Shown piece after piece: positions 1-10,232 of a stretch of 64,000 nucleotides of DNA. The stretch covers positions 558,001 to 622,000 of the forward strand of contig JAWWNJ010000128.1 in the NCBI GenBank assembly GCA_037176885.1, read 5' to 3'. Under the pieces are notes generated by a model. It ran no database searches. It was not told the origin of the DNA and was given only the letters and a program-made list of their open reading frames with translations. The DNA is from Favolaschia claudopus (taxonomy: Eukaryota > Basidiomycota > Agaricomycetes > Agaricales > Mycenaceae). A program made the position numbers and the translations under genes. Each line of letters begins with the position of its first letter. Position 1 is the first letter of the stretch.

Positions 1-29
1 GGGTGACATCAGATTTTGCCGCCACTGTA
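1..29. mobile_element. Right end of a Tc1/mariner-type MITE cut by the window edge
   Basis: These 29 bases match the right terminus of the complete MITE at 63168-63552 exactly, including the closing TA. Only the end lies in the window. Confidence 0.8.
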
Positions 30-391
30 TCAATGTCACGTGTTAGCGCTTGGACCACGCCTCGAGCCGCAATTTCTTTTGGCAGAAAAGCCTTATGAAA
101 ACACAGCAGAATCAACCCTCAGATGAAATGAACCGCTGTTCCGCACCTTAGCTAATGCCACTCACCTCTCTCGCTGGCTCTGTTGACTGGGGCAAGGACA
201 TGTGACTTTATAGCCCCTCTTAAGGCCTTCAGACTTGTCCGACGAATGCTAATAGGCCTCATTATAGCCCACCTATAGCTTTTAAGGCCTTTGCCCTTCG
301 GCCGCCCTCCCTACGCCTGGTGCACAGCTTGTCGGGGCTCCGCCCCAAACCCCGCGCGGATTTTTTTGCTGGATTGCGTGCCCGCGGCAAG
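30..391. other. No gene seen; TTAAGGCC-rich segment
   Basis: No convincing coding potential. At about 218-300 there are AAGGCCTT-type palindromic words like those in the hAT-like ends at 17112-17239, 28040-28127 and 60028-60554, so this may be remnant hAT MITE sequence. No terminus or target duplication could be placed. Confidence 0.4.
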
Positions 392-566
392 TACTGTACT
401 ATTTCGGTCAATTCGCCCGGCCTGTGACATGTGACACCTCGGAACGAAATTCAAGGTTCGTCAATGGGCCCGAGAGACTGTGACACCCCAAAAATATTCG
501 TCAATGCCTCGAAAATGTCTCCTTTCCTACTCCAATCTATTCCCCGGCTCTCTAGCATGCAAGCAT

Positions 567-774
567 AATATAGAGTTTGTGCGAGCGACCCAGGTCGCTT
601 TTCCATCGCCCAGATCTCGGCAACAACAGATACCAGGTGTGAGCTCTAAGCGACCTAGAAGAGTATTGCCCTGGGGCATTCCTAGGTCGCTGGGACTTCA
701 CACCTGAGACTGCTCGTTGTGGAGATCTGAGCGGTCCTAAAGCGACCCGGGTCGCTTTGCACAAACCCGCTAAT
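567..774. mobile_element. Short palindromic (foldback) MITE-like element
   Basis: The outer arms share GTTTGTGC followed by AGCGACC words and are inverted (about 575-600 and 740-766). An inner inverted pair, CAGGTGTGA and TCACACCTG, sits near 633 and 699. The whole segment can fold into a nested hairpin about 200 bases long. The flanks carry similar TAATAT sequence but no clean duplication. The reading frames on either strand here mirror one another and are not genes. Confidence 0.55.
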
Positions 775-819
775 ATCAAATTGGAGGAAATTTAGGCTAG
801 ATACCTATGTTGTGGGCAG

Positions 820-2007
820 GAAGGGAAACAAATAATAATTGCCAAAAAAGGGAAAAAGGAAGAGAAGGGGGAGAGGAGAAAGAGAGTTTCTCCTCATCCT
901 GTAAACCTGTACTTTGGGTCAATATAGGATTCACTCTCGCCGACTGATATGCGGGTTTTTCCCAGTTTGTTTCCAGCCAAATGCCCGCGCTGGAAATAAA
1001 AGCTTGCTAGGCACGGGACGAGAGCAGATATTCGTGCGAAATCGCCTTTTCAGGCTCAATCCACCGGTTATGCGCCGCTAACCGGTCCCGGTCTCGTGCG
1101 CCAACGGATACCTCAGAACCCAATTTGGTTTTTTTGGCGGCATTTCGGCACATTGACGGGGTGAGCGCAAATGGAGGCAAGCAATGATGTCATGCCTCGT
1201 CCACACCACCACCACCGCCTGCCCGCCGCAAACCCCCCCTCAATCGACCGCAATGCCTCCCACCCTCAAGATCTTGCTCACACATTGTCGGAAATCGGCT
1301 CCCCGTTGGTGCCGTCTGACTCGAGTCTCGCCCTCCAATCGTCTTCGTATTCGGCTGAAGGCACGATTAGGTCCTGGTTTTGTCTCCCGCCTGCTTGTTG
1401 CCGCCGCCGCCGCCGCCTGTCCTCTCTCTCTGACCTCGCCGCTGCCTATTCTCTGCTTGGAATGTTTTGTTCTTTGCTGGTTGTTGGGACTTCTGGATGT
1501 TCCGAAAGTGTGGACAGTTAGCTTTGGGTTTTCAGGTGCGTTACACTATATATACCTTATAGTACAGTTTACTGATTCGTGTTTGCACACCTTAGAAGAG
1601 GCCGCAAGACCTTGCGGCCTCTTTTAAGACAACAAGTCAATGTTTCATTGACTTGTTGTCTTGTTACATGTGCACCAACACCACCACTCTAGACGCGTGG
1701 CGCTGCGCTGTCGCATCTTCGCGTCCAGCGTCGCGCGCGCGTCTTGATAGGTCGGCTGTTTGTCCCATGTCCGTCCCCCCCCACCTCGATCGTGCCCAAA
1801 CGCACTCCTGCCTAGCCAACACCGCAAACTCGACTCCAACAACATCCAATCCCAGTGGCCGCTTCCTCGTCCCGTCGTCACAGACACGTACAATTTCCCT
1901 CATACGTGTCTCGACCTCCTCATCACGTTGGTGGATTTTCGTTGCACGAAATGGGGATGCCGCCGTCGCTGAGTTTATTTTGATATTTACTGACATATTC
2001 TTTATAT
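820..2007. other. No supported gene
   Basis: A purine-rich tract (about 841-890) and a GC-rich stretch with CCGCCGC runs (about 1395-1420) produce overlapping frames on both strands with low-complexity translations. Nothing resembles a known family. The stretch holds the double palindrome at 1596-1662. Confidence 0.4.
1596..1662. repeat. Two adjacent perfect palindromes
   Basis: The first arm pair is 1596-1608 with 1611-1623 (13 bp stem, 2-nt loop, core GGCCGCAAG). The second is 1626-1642 with 1646-1662 (17 bp stem, 3-nt loop). Both are perfect and separated by only two bases. A Helitron 3' end carries one such hairpin before CTRR, but no CTRR end follows at the expected spacing here. Confidence 0.85.
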
Positions 2008-2963
2008 CTAATTACTGACAAACGATAGCTGCTGGTTAGTCGACTGCCCATTCCATGCAATACCAAATTTCTTGCACACAGCCTTGGTAAGCTCGTTCCG
2101 ATCCAATTGGGAAAGAGGTATGCAGCGTCGCTTGTTCGCGGCTCGTGAAGAGCGGCCGACACACAACTTGACGCTGCGCTGGCTGCAATCTCGGCATTCA
2201 TGTTCACAATTGAACCAACTACCTCGCCCTGCGCACCCATCTCGTTCGCACCGCGGGCAAACTCGAACTTTTTTGCGTTTCTTCGTACCGGGTTGACCTT
2301 GTGCTGCGGCTTCGGCAGCACGTTTAGAGCTGTTACGAACCGTGGCCTCAGCGGCTTCGACAGAAATCTGATTGACTTCAGCATGTTGCTGCTCGTATGA
2401 GGTAGTTGCACTGTGAAGCAATGTTTAATACGACCAGATCCAAAAACAGGAATAACCCACCAATGAGACGATGCTTCGTTCTCCGCAAACCCTGATGAAA
2501 CACGGGGGGGCACAAGTTGGCCAACAGGTGTGTTGATTATTTGATTTGTACGGCGAGGATTCTGAAGCTCTTTTTCCAGAACCGCTGTCTGGTCTTGTAC
2601 TCGAGAACAAGATAGACGAATATTTGCGGCATCTTTGTATGGTCCATTGAAATACGCTGTGAGTTGTTCCTCAAGCTTCATTGTACCACAGCATAAGTAT
2701 CTAGCCGAAAAACTAGCAGTACCATTACTTTGCGATACATTCGGCACATTTGATCCCCCTTGAGAGTGTTTCTTCTGAACTGTTGATGACTTGGCCGGTG
2801 TTCGCACTGGCGGAGGAAGCTCCTTGGGCTTATTTTTTGAGCCCTTCGGGCGGCCGGGTCGTCGTTTTGTCACTGTAGCGTCGGGCTCGAGATTGTCGGC
2901 AAGGCGGTCCGATGACGAAGGCGGTGTGAACGCCTTCCATCGATATTGAAACATGCCGTTCAA
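2008..2963 (-). pseudogene. AT-hook and cysteine-cluster protein, frameshifted, probably transposon-encoded
   Basis: The ATG at 2963 opens a frame with a classical AT-hook (KRRPGRPKGSKNK, residues about 32-45), then unrecognised sequence to about 2440. A second frame, shifted by 2 nt relative to the first, continues from about 2435 to the stop at 2008. It carries a basic KKRKKVR segment and a cysteine cluster of the form CPRC...CAG..........C...CRDC...C.GR...C, resembling C-terminal zinc-binding clusters of fungal transposon proteins (recalled pattern, not searched). The join is either a frameshift or an unusual intron; a 21-nt GT...AG stretch there is too short to trust. The first frame runs on to 1923 but its tail is unconvincing. 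The gene lies inside the candidate element 392-5093, and its start is nine bases from the hairpin element at 2972. A role in DNA binding is inferred from the AT-hook; no catalytic domain was seen. Confidence 0.5.
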
Positions 2964-2971
2964 AAGTTATA

Positions 2972-3569
2972 CACACCGCGGGAGCGCGCAAAAAAGGCTC
3001 CCCACAGTTAGATTTTAATTTTAGATAATAAGGCACAAATAAAACTCCCAATATGGTGCTTTAATTTCAAAGATAAAAGGCCCTCTGAAAATTCCCCCGA
3101 TTAGTCTTAAACTTAGGTGCAAAACAGGCTTCATCATTTTTGAGATAAAAAGCTGCGACTTAAGCGGCTCATTTCTGCGCAATTTACACCAGGTATCAGG
3201 GCGCCTGATTTTTTCCTTCTTTATCACAGATAATAAAGAGCTGTTTTTGAGCCTGATTATTACATATAACAAGCGCCATATTCCGGGGCTCAAAAACAGC
3301 TCTTTATTATCTGTGATAAAGAAGGAAAAAATCAGGCGCCCTGATACCTGGTGTAAATTGCGCAGAAATGAGCCGCTTAAGTCGCAGCTTTTTATCTCAA
3401 AAATGATGAAGCCTGTTTTGCACCTAAGTTTAAGACTAATCGGGGGAATATTCAGAGGGCCTTTTATCTTTGAAATTAAAGCACCATATTAGGAGTTTTT
3501 TTTGTGCCTTATTATCTAAAATTAAAATCTAACTGTGGGGAGCCTTTTTTGCGCGCTCCCGCGGTGTGA
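2972..3569. mobile_element. Foldback element with 282-bp arms, TA-flanked
   Basis: Arm 2972-3253 is the near-perfect inverted complement of 3287-3568, with a 33-base spacer. TA flanks both sides (2970-2971 and 3570-3571), as expected for Tc1/mariner-type insertion. The terminus reads CACACCGCGGGAGCGCGC. The 67-residue translation that appears once on each strand is a consequence of the palindrome, not a protein. A transcript through this segment would form a dsRNA stem of about 280 bp. Confidence 0.85.
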
Positions 3570-3615
3570 TACCGGCAGAACGAGGGAACCAGATGAGAAC
3601 AGTTGAGAACAGTTG

Positions 3616-4207
3616 TACAGTGCCGGACGCGCAAATTCGACAACTTTGATCTTCCATTTATGGAAGGTGTTACACATGCCCAGGCGGCTAGTTCTTTGTC
3701 TAAACACGATGTTACGGACCCAAAAAATGGTTTTGCACGAGCCGGTTTCCCCCAAACTCAAAATCAGAAAAATTGACCCCAAAAATTTGGCCGAACACCT
3801 AAATTTGATGGGAAAATTACGAAACATAGCGCAATCGACTCCATTAATCGGGCTGGTTCTGATCCTAATAAAATAAAAACAATTTCACGAGCCGTTTTTA
3901 CGGAGCCGTCCCGCGCCATGGAAAGTTTGCACGGATTTCCGCCTGAAATTGTAGTCCCGGCTGTCATACTCTCTCCGGCACCACTCAAAGATAAAAAATT
4001 TGGCGGTCGGAGCTCAAAAGAAGTACACAGAATTCCGATTTTTGACCCCAAAAATTTGGCCACAGCCAAAATGTCGTGGGAAAAACTTCGGAGGTGGTTT
4101 TTTGAGCTTTTCCGGGGTCGGCGAATCCGATTCGGAAGTCAGATTTATCCCCAAAATTCCCGTTCGCCGGCAATCAACATTGTCGACTTTGCGTGTCCGG
4201 CACTGTA
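3616..4207. mobile_element. Tc1/mariner-type MITE, TA target duplication
   Basis: The terminal inverted repeat is about 26 bp, starting CAGTGCCGGAC at 3618 and mirrored up to 4205, with TA on both sides (3616-3617, 4206-4207). Internally GACCCCAAAAATTTGGCC occurs twice in direct orientation (about 3774 and 4044). There is no transposase frame. The right TA is shared with the next element. Confidence 0.8.
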
Positions 4208-4560
4208 GGCTCGAAACCAGCCGTTATAACTTAGTAGCAATGACGAGCAAGCAGGTATCACTGACAATAACGGCTGGAAGCACTTAGCCGTAAACTGATA
4301 GATGGTAATTTCAAACTCCGATTATACCTTTTTAGGAAGTATCTCCGAGGCTCGAAGCGACTTGTTTTCACGTTTGCCTCAAGATAATATTTCAAAATAT
4401 GGGCTAACCACATTCTCTATTGACTAGATACTTCCTAATAAGGTATAGTCGGAGTTTGAATTTTCCATCTATCAATCTACACCTAAGTGCTTCCAGCCGT
4501 TATGGTAAGTAATACCTGCTTGCTCGTCATTACTCCCACTAACGGCTGGTCTCGAGCCTA
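4206..4560. mobile_element. Foldback MITE abutting the previous element
   Basis: Arms 4206-4344 and 4426-4560 are inverted copies with small differences, separated by about 81 bases. Termini read GGCTCGA(A/G)ACCAGCCGTTA and are flanked by TA (4206-4207 and 4559-4560). The left TA is the right TA of the MITE at 3616-4207, so one element inserted exactly at the edge of the other. Confidence 0.8.
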
Positions 4561-5093
4561 GAACAGTTGAGAGAATAGAACGCGAAGCTCAAGCTGGACG
4601 TGAGAATATCGCTGTCAAAGACGTTGAAGAGCGTGCCGAAAAGCACAGCCTCTCGACACCTTGAACGCTCTTGACAGCGGTGTGGATTTAACAAGAGCAA
4701 ACGGATGATAGACCGTTCATCACGGACAACCCAATTTGGTTAAATTCTGACTAATCCAGGTATCCCGAGGTATCTACCCACAGCATAAGTATCTAGCCGA
4801 AATTTATCCTCAAAATCAACTCAAATACACGGCGAAATAGGCCGAGACACAGCCGCGGCAGGTGCCAAAGAAGCCGGGAAGCGGAGCAAAATGTCAGAAA
4901 ACGGCATTTCGGGTGATATGCGCAATATCCGGCCACGAAAGCGCGCCATTGGGCGCGCAGAGGAAAAATTGTATTTTTTACGGCTTTTTTCGAGGATTTC
5001 GACATTCGCGGTGACCTGTGGCACGTACGAAAAAATTCGTCAATTCGGGGGCCTGTGACGCGTGACAAGCGAATTGATCGAAATAGTACAGTA

Positions 5094-7527
5094 GTAGGGT
5101 TCCTTGGATACGAACTTTGATCTCTCCTTTCTACTGCTCGCAATTAAACAGAATAGGATCCCAATTTCTGTAAGTATGTACTAACGGCGTGGGGGTCACC
5201 GCAGGTTACTGATGGTGACCTGTCACGTGCATCTTTGCCCGCCAATTCTACCAGATGTACTAATCATGGTGACTTTGGCAAAATATATCCTCAATCTGAT
5301 GAAGTAATCGAACGATTGAATGGATTGTGCTCACGATCGGAAGGATTGAAAGATTTGGTAGTTAATGTACAATCTGATAGCTGAAGTTTTGTTTGGCTTT
5401 AATTGTAAAACTATTTAATTAGTTTGACAAATGGGTAGTTAAGTATTCTAATTTTTTATACACAAAACAATTTCCTGTCTATCATCTCTCGATGGTTATT
5501 TGGAATTCAAGAGACAGAACATGGCTTTATTTGACAGTGCTTGCACAGAATTCTCCTAGCAAGAATTTCCCACACATCGGCAATTGCCGCCTTAGTGCTG
5601 GCAGTGTGCTGGCGGATACTCGGAGTCCTCGGACTCGGTTCTCCGATCACCAGAGAGTACAATCGTGTATTCCGGTGGTTACCTCGGCTAAGCTAAGCGG
5701 GGGTCACCAGCAAGGTAACCAGAGTGGGCTGGTTACCCTAAGTATAAGGGTGTGGGAAAGTAAAAATTTGGAACCCTTTCTCGGGCCGCAAAAAAAGGCC
5801 GATTTCCTCGGAAACTGCGGCAAACGACTCAGTTTGATTGCAGCTATCAGGCTTGTAAACGGCTAAGCTGTAGCATAAAATTTCAGTTTTCGGACCCAAA
5901 AAAAAGGACCGACTGCACAGCCACACACTGTTTACCGGTGCATAGAGCCTCGGACCGAGGCAGAATTGTGCTTTCACGGTAAGTAGATCAAGGTTTAGAC
6001 CGCCAGGAGCGGAGAAAAGGGCAAAAAATGTAGGAAATTTGGCCCACGTCCCATGTCGGTTGAGAGAAAGGAGAAAAATTGAAAAAAAAAGGGAGAGAAA
6101 AAAGAGAGAAAAGGGAGAAAAAGAGAGAAGATTTCAAATTGTATTACAAGGGTGCCCGCGTTTGAATTTTGAATGAAACAGCTTTGTATTGCGCAAACCA
6201 AGCCTCCCGGGCTTTTGATCGCTGTCCTGTCCCATGTTGTTGCGGTGATTTCCGTGTCCCAAGTCTAAACGGGGTGTAGTCCTCATTTGGACATGGGCCA
6301 GCCAATCGTTTTTCAAGATAACAGACGAGATAATCGAAAGGTGATTATCTGCCGGCAACCTCCGGCGACTTACTGTAATCCTCTCCCACGTCGCTATGAC
6401 GCGTCAATTTCGGTTTTCCGCACATTGTACTGGGTAGCTGAAAGGGGAAAAAGGAAAAAAAAGAATGCAAAAAGGGAAAGAAAGGGAGAATTTCAAGGAA
6501 ATCATGTAGATTCGGAATTGAACCAAGAACACGAACATTATATTCACTATACACAATTTACATCTCCCAGCCTCAGGCCAGGCACTCTTTTGGACCCTTT
6601 TTTTGTGTAGTCTTTGTTGTAAGTGCATGTTTTTCGGAAATTTCCATCATCCCCCTGACATCTTAGCTGCTTGCATGTTTTGCAAAGAACGGTGCAAACA
6701 ACCGGACACTTGAATATCCTACCCGCACCTTTGCTGCTTTGGCATCGTCTGTAACTGAGAAATTAATATTGATCCAACGATTCATGCCGTACCTGTTCCC
6801 TGTACCTTCTCCAACAAGGCCTTAGAAGACAGATGGCCCCAAGGAGGACCATTTTAGGGGAGATAGCCCATATTTTGAGCATTTGAGCCGGCCCTGCTTG
6901 GGGGATTGACAGTAGGTGGTGGCATAAATGGTTTGAGACTTGCGGGGTATTGCTGAGGGATAGAACGCGTTTTTTCCGTGTTTTGGCGTGGCAAAACGTG
7001 TTGAGCACAAGTAGCTGACCACCAGTAAAAGATCGTGCCCTAATATGATGAGTGCGATGCGCACGAAGGACAAAGGCGGCGACTATGCACATAATGTGAC
7101 GTGACAGTCACATCAGTGCACATAACTTTTGGCGGGCAACTTCAAGTCTTGCTACACTTCCGTAACCCTAAAATGTGCCTCAAAAACATTGAACCTATCT
7201 TGAGTGTGCTTTTGCCAAATACAGCCAAGCTGATGGCTGAGCATTCCATATTGGGACGACTTGACAAGAATGGCCTTGTTTCGACCAAAGAATGGTCAAA
7301 ACTGATTGGAAATAGCGGAAACAACACTTTTTACTCATTCTACGGGCTCTCAGGCTGATCCCTCTGCAAAAATTCAAAGGTCATTATTTTTTTTTATCGA
7401 CCTCCTTGGCTGACCCACCCTCCCTGCCCGGTGTGCCGGCTTCTCGGGCCGGCACCCCCTTGCAACACAATTTGTCTCCGGACATTCGTATTGGCTAATG
7501 GGCACATAATGCCGTCAACCGCCCCAC
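5094..7527. other. No supported gene; purine tracts and GGTNACC palindromes
   Basis: The 7-bp palindrome GGTNACC clusters at 5190-5225 and 5680-5736 (GGTCACC, GGTGACC, GGTTACC, GGTAACC), the layout expected of subterminal repeats of a nonautonomous DNA transposon about 550 bp long, but no terminus was fixed. Purine-rich tracts lie at about 6060-6130 and 6440-6490. An 85-codon plus-strand frame at 7101-7358 has protein-like composition but matches nothing I recognise. Confidence 0.35.
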
Positions 7528-8062
7528 TACAGTTGCGGCAAAATCAATTTACTTACCAAATAAGGAAATTTTCATCAAATCCGCTCTACCACACAACAAA
7601 ACCACCACAAGCACGTTGAAATAGCACCAAGCGCCTGTACTTCCGGATTTGAGCCGGTCTACGCCCAAAAAACAACCGGATTCGTCATGTTTCTCACTGT
7701 TTTTGGCTGCACTTTATGAGACAAAGTTGCTGGTTATCCCGGCGAAACCAATACAAAGACGCCAGTTTTTTTACATCAGGAATACAGACTAGCAGTTCTT
7801 AGTATTCTTATCACCTTACCGCTCGAAAAAAACGAGCAAAAGGAGCGAATTGACGAGAATTTCCTTATTTAGTAAGTAAATTGATTTTGCCGCAACTGTA
7901 CGTCGTCAGGATCTGTTGAGATCTATATCTATATTAATTGAGGACCCCCGGTCCCTGCCAGACAAACCAGCCAACATAATTTGTCTTCCCTTCATTCGTA
8001 TTGGCCAAAGGCCCCACAATGCTGTCAACCGCCCCACTATGTCGTCAGGATCTGTTGAGATG
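7461..8062 (+). repeat. Diverged tandem duplication holding a filled and an empty MITE site
   Basis: The left copy (7461-7527 plus 7901-7922) and right copy (about 7960-8062) share TTTGTCT, CATTCGTATTGGC, GTCAACCGCCCCAC and GTCGTCAGGATCTGTTGAGA in the same order. The left copy is interrupted at CAC-TA-CGTCGTC by the MITE 7528-7900. The right copy keeps the uninterrupted CAC-TA-TGTCGTC at 8035-8046. Confidence 0.75.
7528..7900. mobile_element. Tc1/mariner-type MITE related to the 63168 copy
   Basis: The TIR of about 48 bp starts CAGTTGCGGCAAAATC, mirrored at the right end with TA on both sides (7528-7529, 7899-7900). It shares its framework (CAGT.GCGGCAAAATC, then AAGGAAATTTTCATCAA) with the MITE at 63168-63552 but differs between, so they are subfamilies. 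The neighbouring tandem copy provides the empty site. Confidence 0.85.
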
Positions 8063-8135
8063 TTGAGTTCTTGCCCACCGCTCCACCAGACTCCACCCAT
8101 GAGCTCCTTGCATTCTAACTAAGTACTGTACCACC

Positions 8136-8840
8136 ATGCCCTCGACTGGACACCATTTACGCTCACTGTTACCTGCAACACCGTCCATGACTCGACCTGA
8201 ACCTTTCTTGCTCGAAACAAAAGAGGAATCTCGAGTCCGACGCAAATGTCAACAGGAATTCGGCTCAGGTTTCAGACTCAAATGAAGCGCAGCTTCAGCA
8301 ATTTGACCATTTCAAAAAACAACCTCGATCTGAATTCCAGCGTCGTTCAGCTGGCCAAAGAAAGAGAAGGGAGAGGGAAGCAAAGGAGAATTCAACCAAA
8401 GGTGATGGCCTTCTGTAGAGTATGTCCAGCCCCAGGTCGTTCTGTCGCTCACGTGAACTCGCCGCCAAAATTGAGGATTTGTTGGATATCAACTCAGAAT
8501 ACGACAGTCAACAGTCGCGAGCGCAGAAGCTGAGACGGAAAGTAGAACAGGGTGAACGGAGGTTGAAAGCATTCCCGGATTGTGGTATGTTGTACTTCAG
8601 TCATATATTGTATCATGATATGAAGATTTGTCTCCTTTAACAGATCACAGTCGGGTGTTAGACGAAGCACTTGATCATGAATGGAAGCTCAATCAACCAC
8701 GACGCGAAGATCGACATCGAGAAAGTCAACGCAGTAAGTTCCTGAGATATGAAGGGGAACTTCGTAGCGGGATGTATAGTCAGGAAGTACTCCGTGAATT
8801 GTCGCTTGGATGGCAGACAAGGCAAAATGATATTAATTAA
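8136..8840 (+). pseudogene. Unknown charged, coiled-coil-like protein, interrupted
   Basis: I do not recognise the family. The ATG at 8136 opens a short frame (to 8285). An overlapping frame from about 8231 carries a very basic segment (KRRERE), meets a TAG at 8416, and continues in the same frame from 8419 as an acidic/basic helix-rich stretch with KIEDLLDINSEYD and RRKVEQGERRLK. A good intron (8585-8643, GTATGT...ACAG, 59 nt) then joins, without changing frame, a last exon rich in E, R and Q ending at 8840. The convincing intron says this was a spliced gene. The in-frame TAG and the frame change near its start suggest decay, although an unseen intron could explain the latter. Confidence 0.35.
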
Positions 8841-9498
8841 TTACCGGGAAAGTGACAAGTCGTCCGACTCAAAAGTTTAGATACAACCTATTAGTAGGAG
8901 GCTGCGAGATTGACAACCAGCAGGCATCTTGATATTGCAAGCTAAAATTGTCAACGGCGCGAAACTTCCGTGCTCAGTTTCAATTCAACGAAAAACTGTG
9001 TATCCCGTAGCGAAGCACGGGCTCACTGCTAGTGCTATTAAAACTGACTTCACAAATATTTCTACGGTTCAAAGTTGTGCAGAAATGCAAAATCTACTGC
9101 CTCGGATTATGTGCTCCGAGTGGCTGTGTGTTATGTGTGTTAAGTGCACCCAGCTGATCGGACGGTTAACCCTGATCCCACTCTCCCGCGCCGCGGTGCA
9201 CTCTGGTGCACTCCAAACTACAAAGCTTACAAGCTCAAGCCTCGATAATCTGTTGCTATGCTTCACTCCCCAGAATTCTAGAACACAATTTTACACCGGA
9301 AATCAGAACCAAATCCGAACTCGACAACTTTCAGAATTTTGCAGCAAAAATCATTTCATTCTCGTCTCTCTCGACAGCAGATCCCTTCCATTGCGAATAA
9401 CCTCCCCGTCCTCCATTCGATCTGGCAACACATATGCCTACAAACCCTTACCTGTGTCTCTGCTGTCTTTAATTTCGATTGCTCGGGAGCGCCATCAC
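8841..9498. other. No supported gene
   Basis: A 190-codon plus-strand frame (8929-9501) ends inside the neighbouring MITE and is rich in S, L and T without domain character. I regard it as chance. Confidence 0.4.
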
Positions 9499-10028
9499 TA
9501 GTCGGCATTACCAAAAGTAACCGAATTTAGAAATGCCTTGCTTGCGACCAGCTAATACAGTTAGCAGTTGGTTCAACTGGTGGGCGAGAGGGGGGATGGT
9601 CGTATGCTATTGCACATAACACGCGTCGAAGCTATTGGGCTTTCCCTGTGCTGATTTTCTATGTTTGTTTATTTATGTATCAAATCAACACTTTCTTGCT
9701 CTGTTTTAGTACCCTCATTGAAGGATGAGGATAGCCCAGCAAACTCTGAACTCTCAGGTACAGAGTTATGAGATAGTAAACCTATTTTCGAGGTACTCAC
9801 CCACCTGAAATCCTGGTGACTGTGTTCCAAAAAAGGAAAACACGGCCAAATTAATGGTATTTCGAAGATTAATTCATTCACCCACTGTGTGAAAGCTTAG
9901 CCCAAGTTTATATCATGAAAGTTGTAGCAAACAGCCTGTAAATGAACCCTTCATCGCTTGAAGTTCTTTGACCATCGTAATTTCGTGGGAAAAACCCCGA
10001 ATTCGGTTACTTTTGGTAACTGCGAGTA
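9499..10028 (-). mobile_element. MITE of the AAAAGTAACCG family, copy A
   Basis: Termini (C/G)TCGGCATTACCAAAAGTAA on the left and the inverted complement of CTCGCAGTTACCAAAAGTAA on the right, flanked by TA (9499-9500, 10027-10028). It is nearly the same length and sequence as copy B at 22611-23140 and is the inverted relative of copy C at 57944-58416. A 70-codon minus-strand frame at 9669-9881 is kept in all three, but only because they are recent copies; nothing suggests a protein. Confidence 0.85.
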
Positions 10029-10232
10029 CTTCAATCAACACGACACCATTAACTTGAAAAATACAGCCTCAAGTTTCTCATTCACTCTCTGCTGTTTCCC
10101 TTCCAATTCAAACACGCCCAACCTTGCTCAGATCTCCCCCAACCCTTTCCTTCCCCATATCTTCTGGTTTCGTCTCGAGAATGTCACGCTCTACCACCCT
10201 GATCAACATGAAAGCATTAAAACAAAAATTGA

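Larger units (their letters stand above)
392..5093. mobile_element. Candidate DNA transposon with nested inverted termini
   Basis: Bases 392-416 are the inverted complement of 5069-5093 (one mismatch in 25). Further in, 788-819 is the inverted complement of 4774-4805 (four mismatches in 32). Together these suggest either one 4.7-kb element with long decayed terminal repeats or one element nested in another. The only good reading frame inside is the minus-strand AT-hook/cysteine-cluster protein at 2008-2963. No flanking target duplication was found. The 25-nt core of the inner repeat also occurs exactly at 2686-2710, inside that frame. Superfamily is not assigned. Confidence 0.45.

Noticed and set aside
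1171..1521. Histidine-rich plus-strand frame as a metal-binding protein
   Set aside because: Two overlapping frames of similar length with low-complexity translations (HHHH, RRRRR) in a GC-rich stretch; no family resemblance.
1596..1662. Rho-independent terminators
   Set aside because: Hairpins of this shape would suggest bacterial terminators, but the introns and element families show a fungus. They have no U-tract pattern of that type.
3021..3492. Identical 67-residue translation on both strands
   Set aside because: It is produced by the 282-bp inverted repeat; each arm encodes the same string on opposite strands. Not a gene.
9669..9881. 70-codon frame conserved at three places (also 22781-22993 and 58091-58303)
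   Set aside because: Conservation follows from being inside recent copies of one MITE. The element has no transposase and the frame has no domain character.
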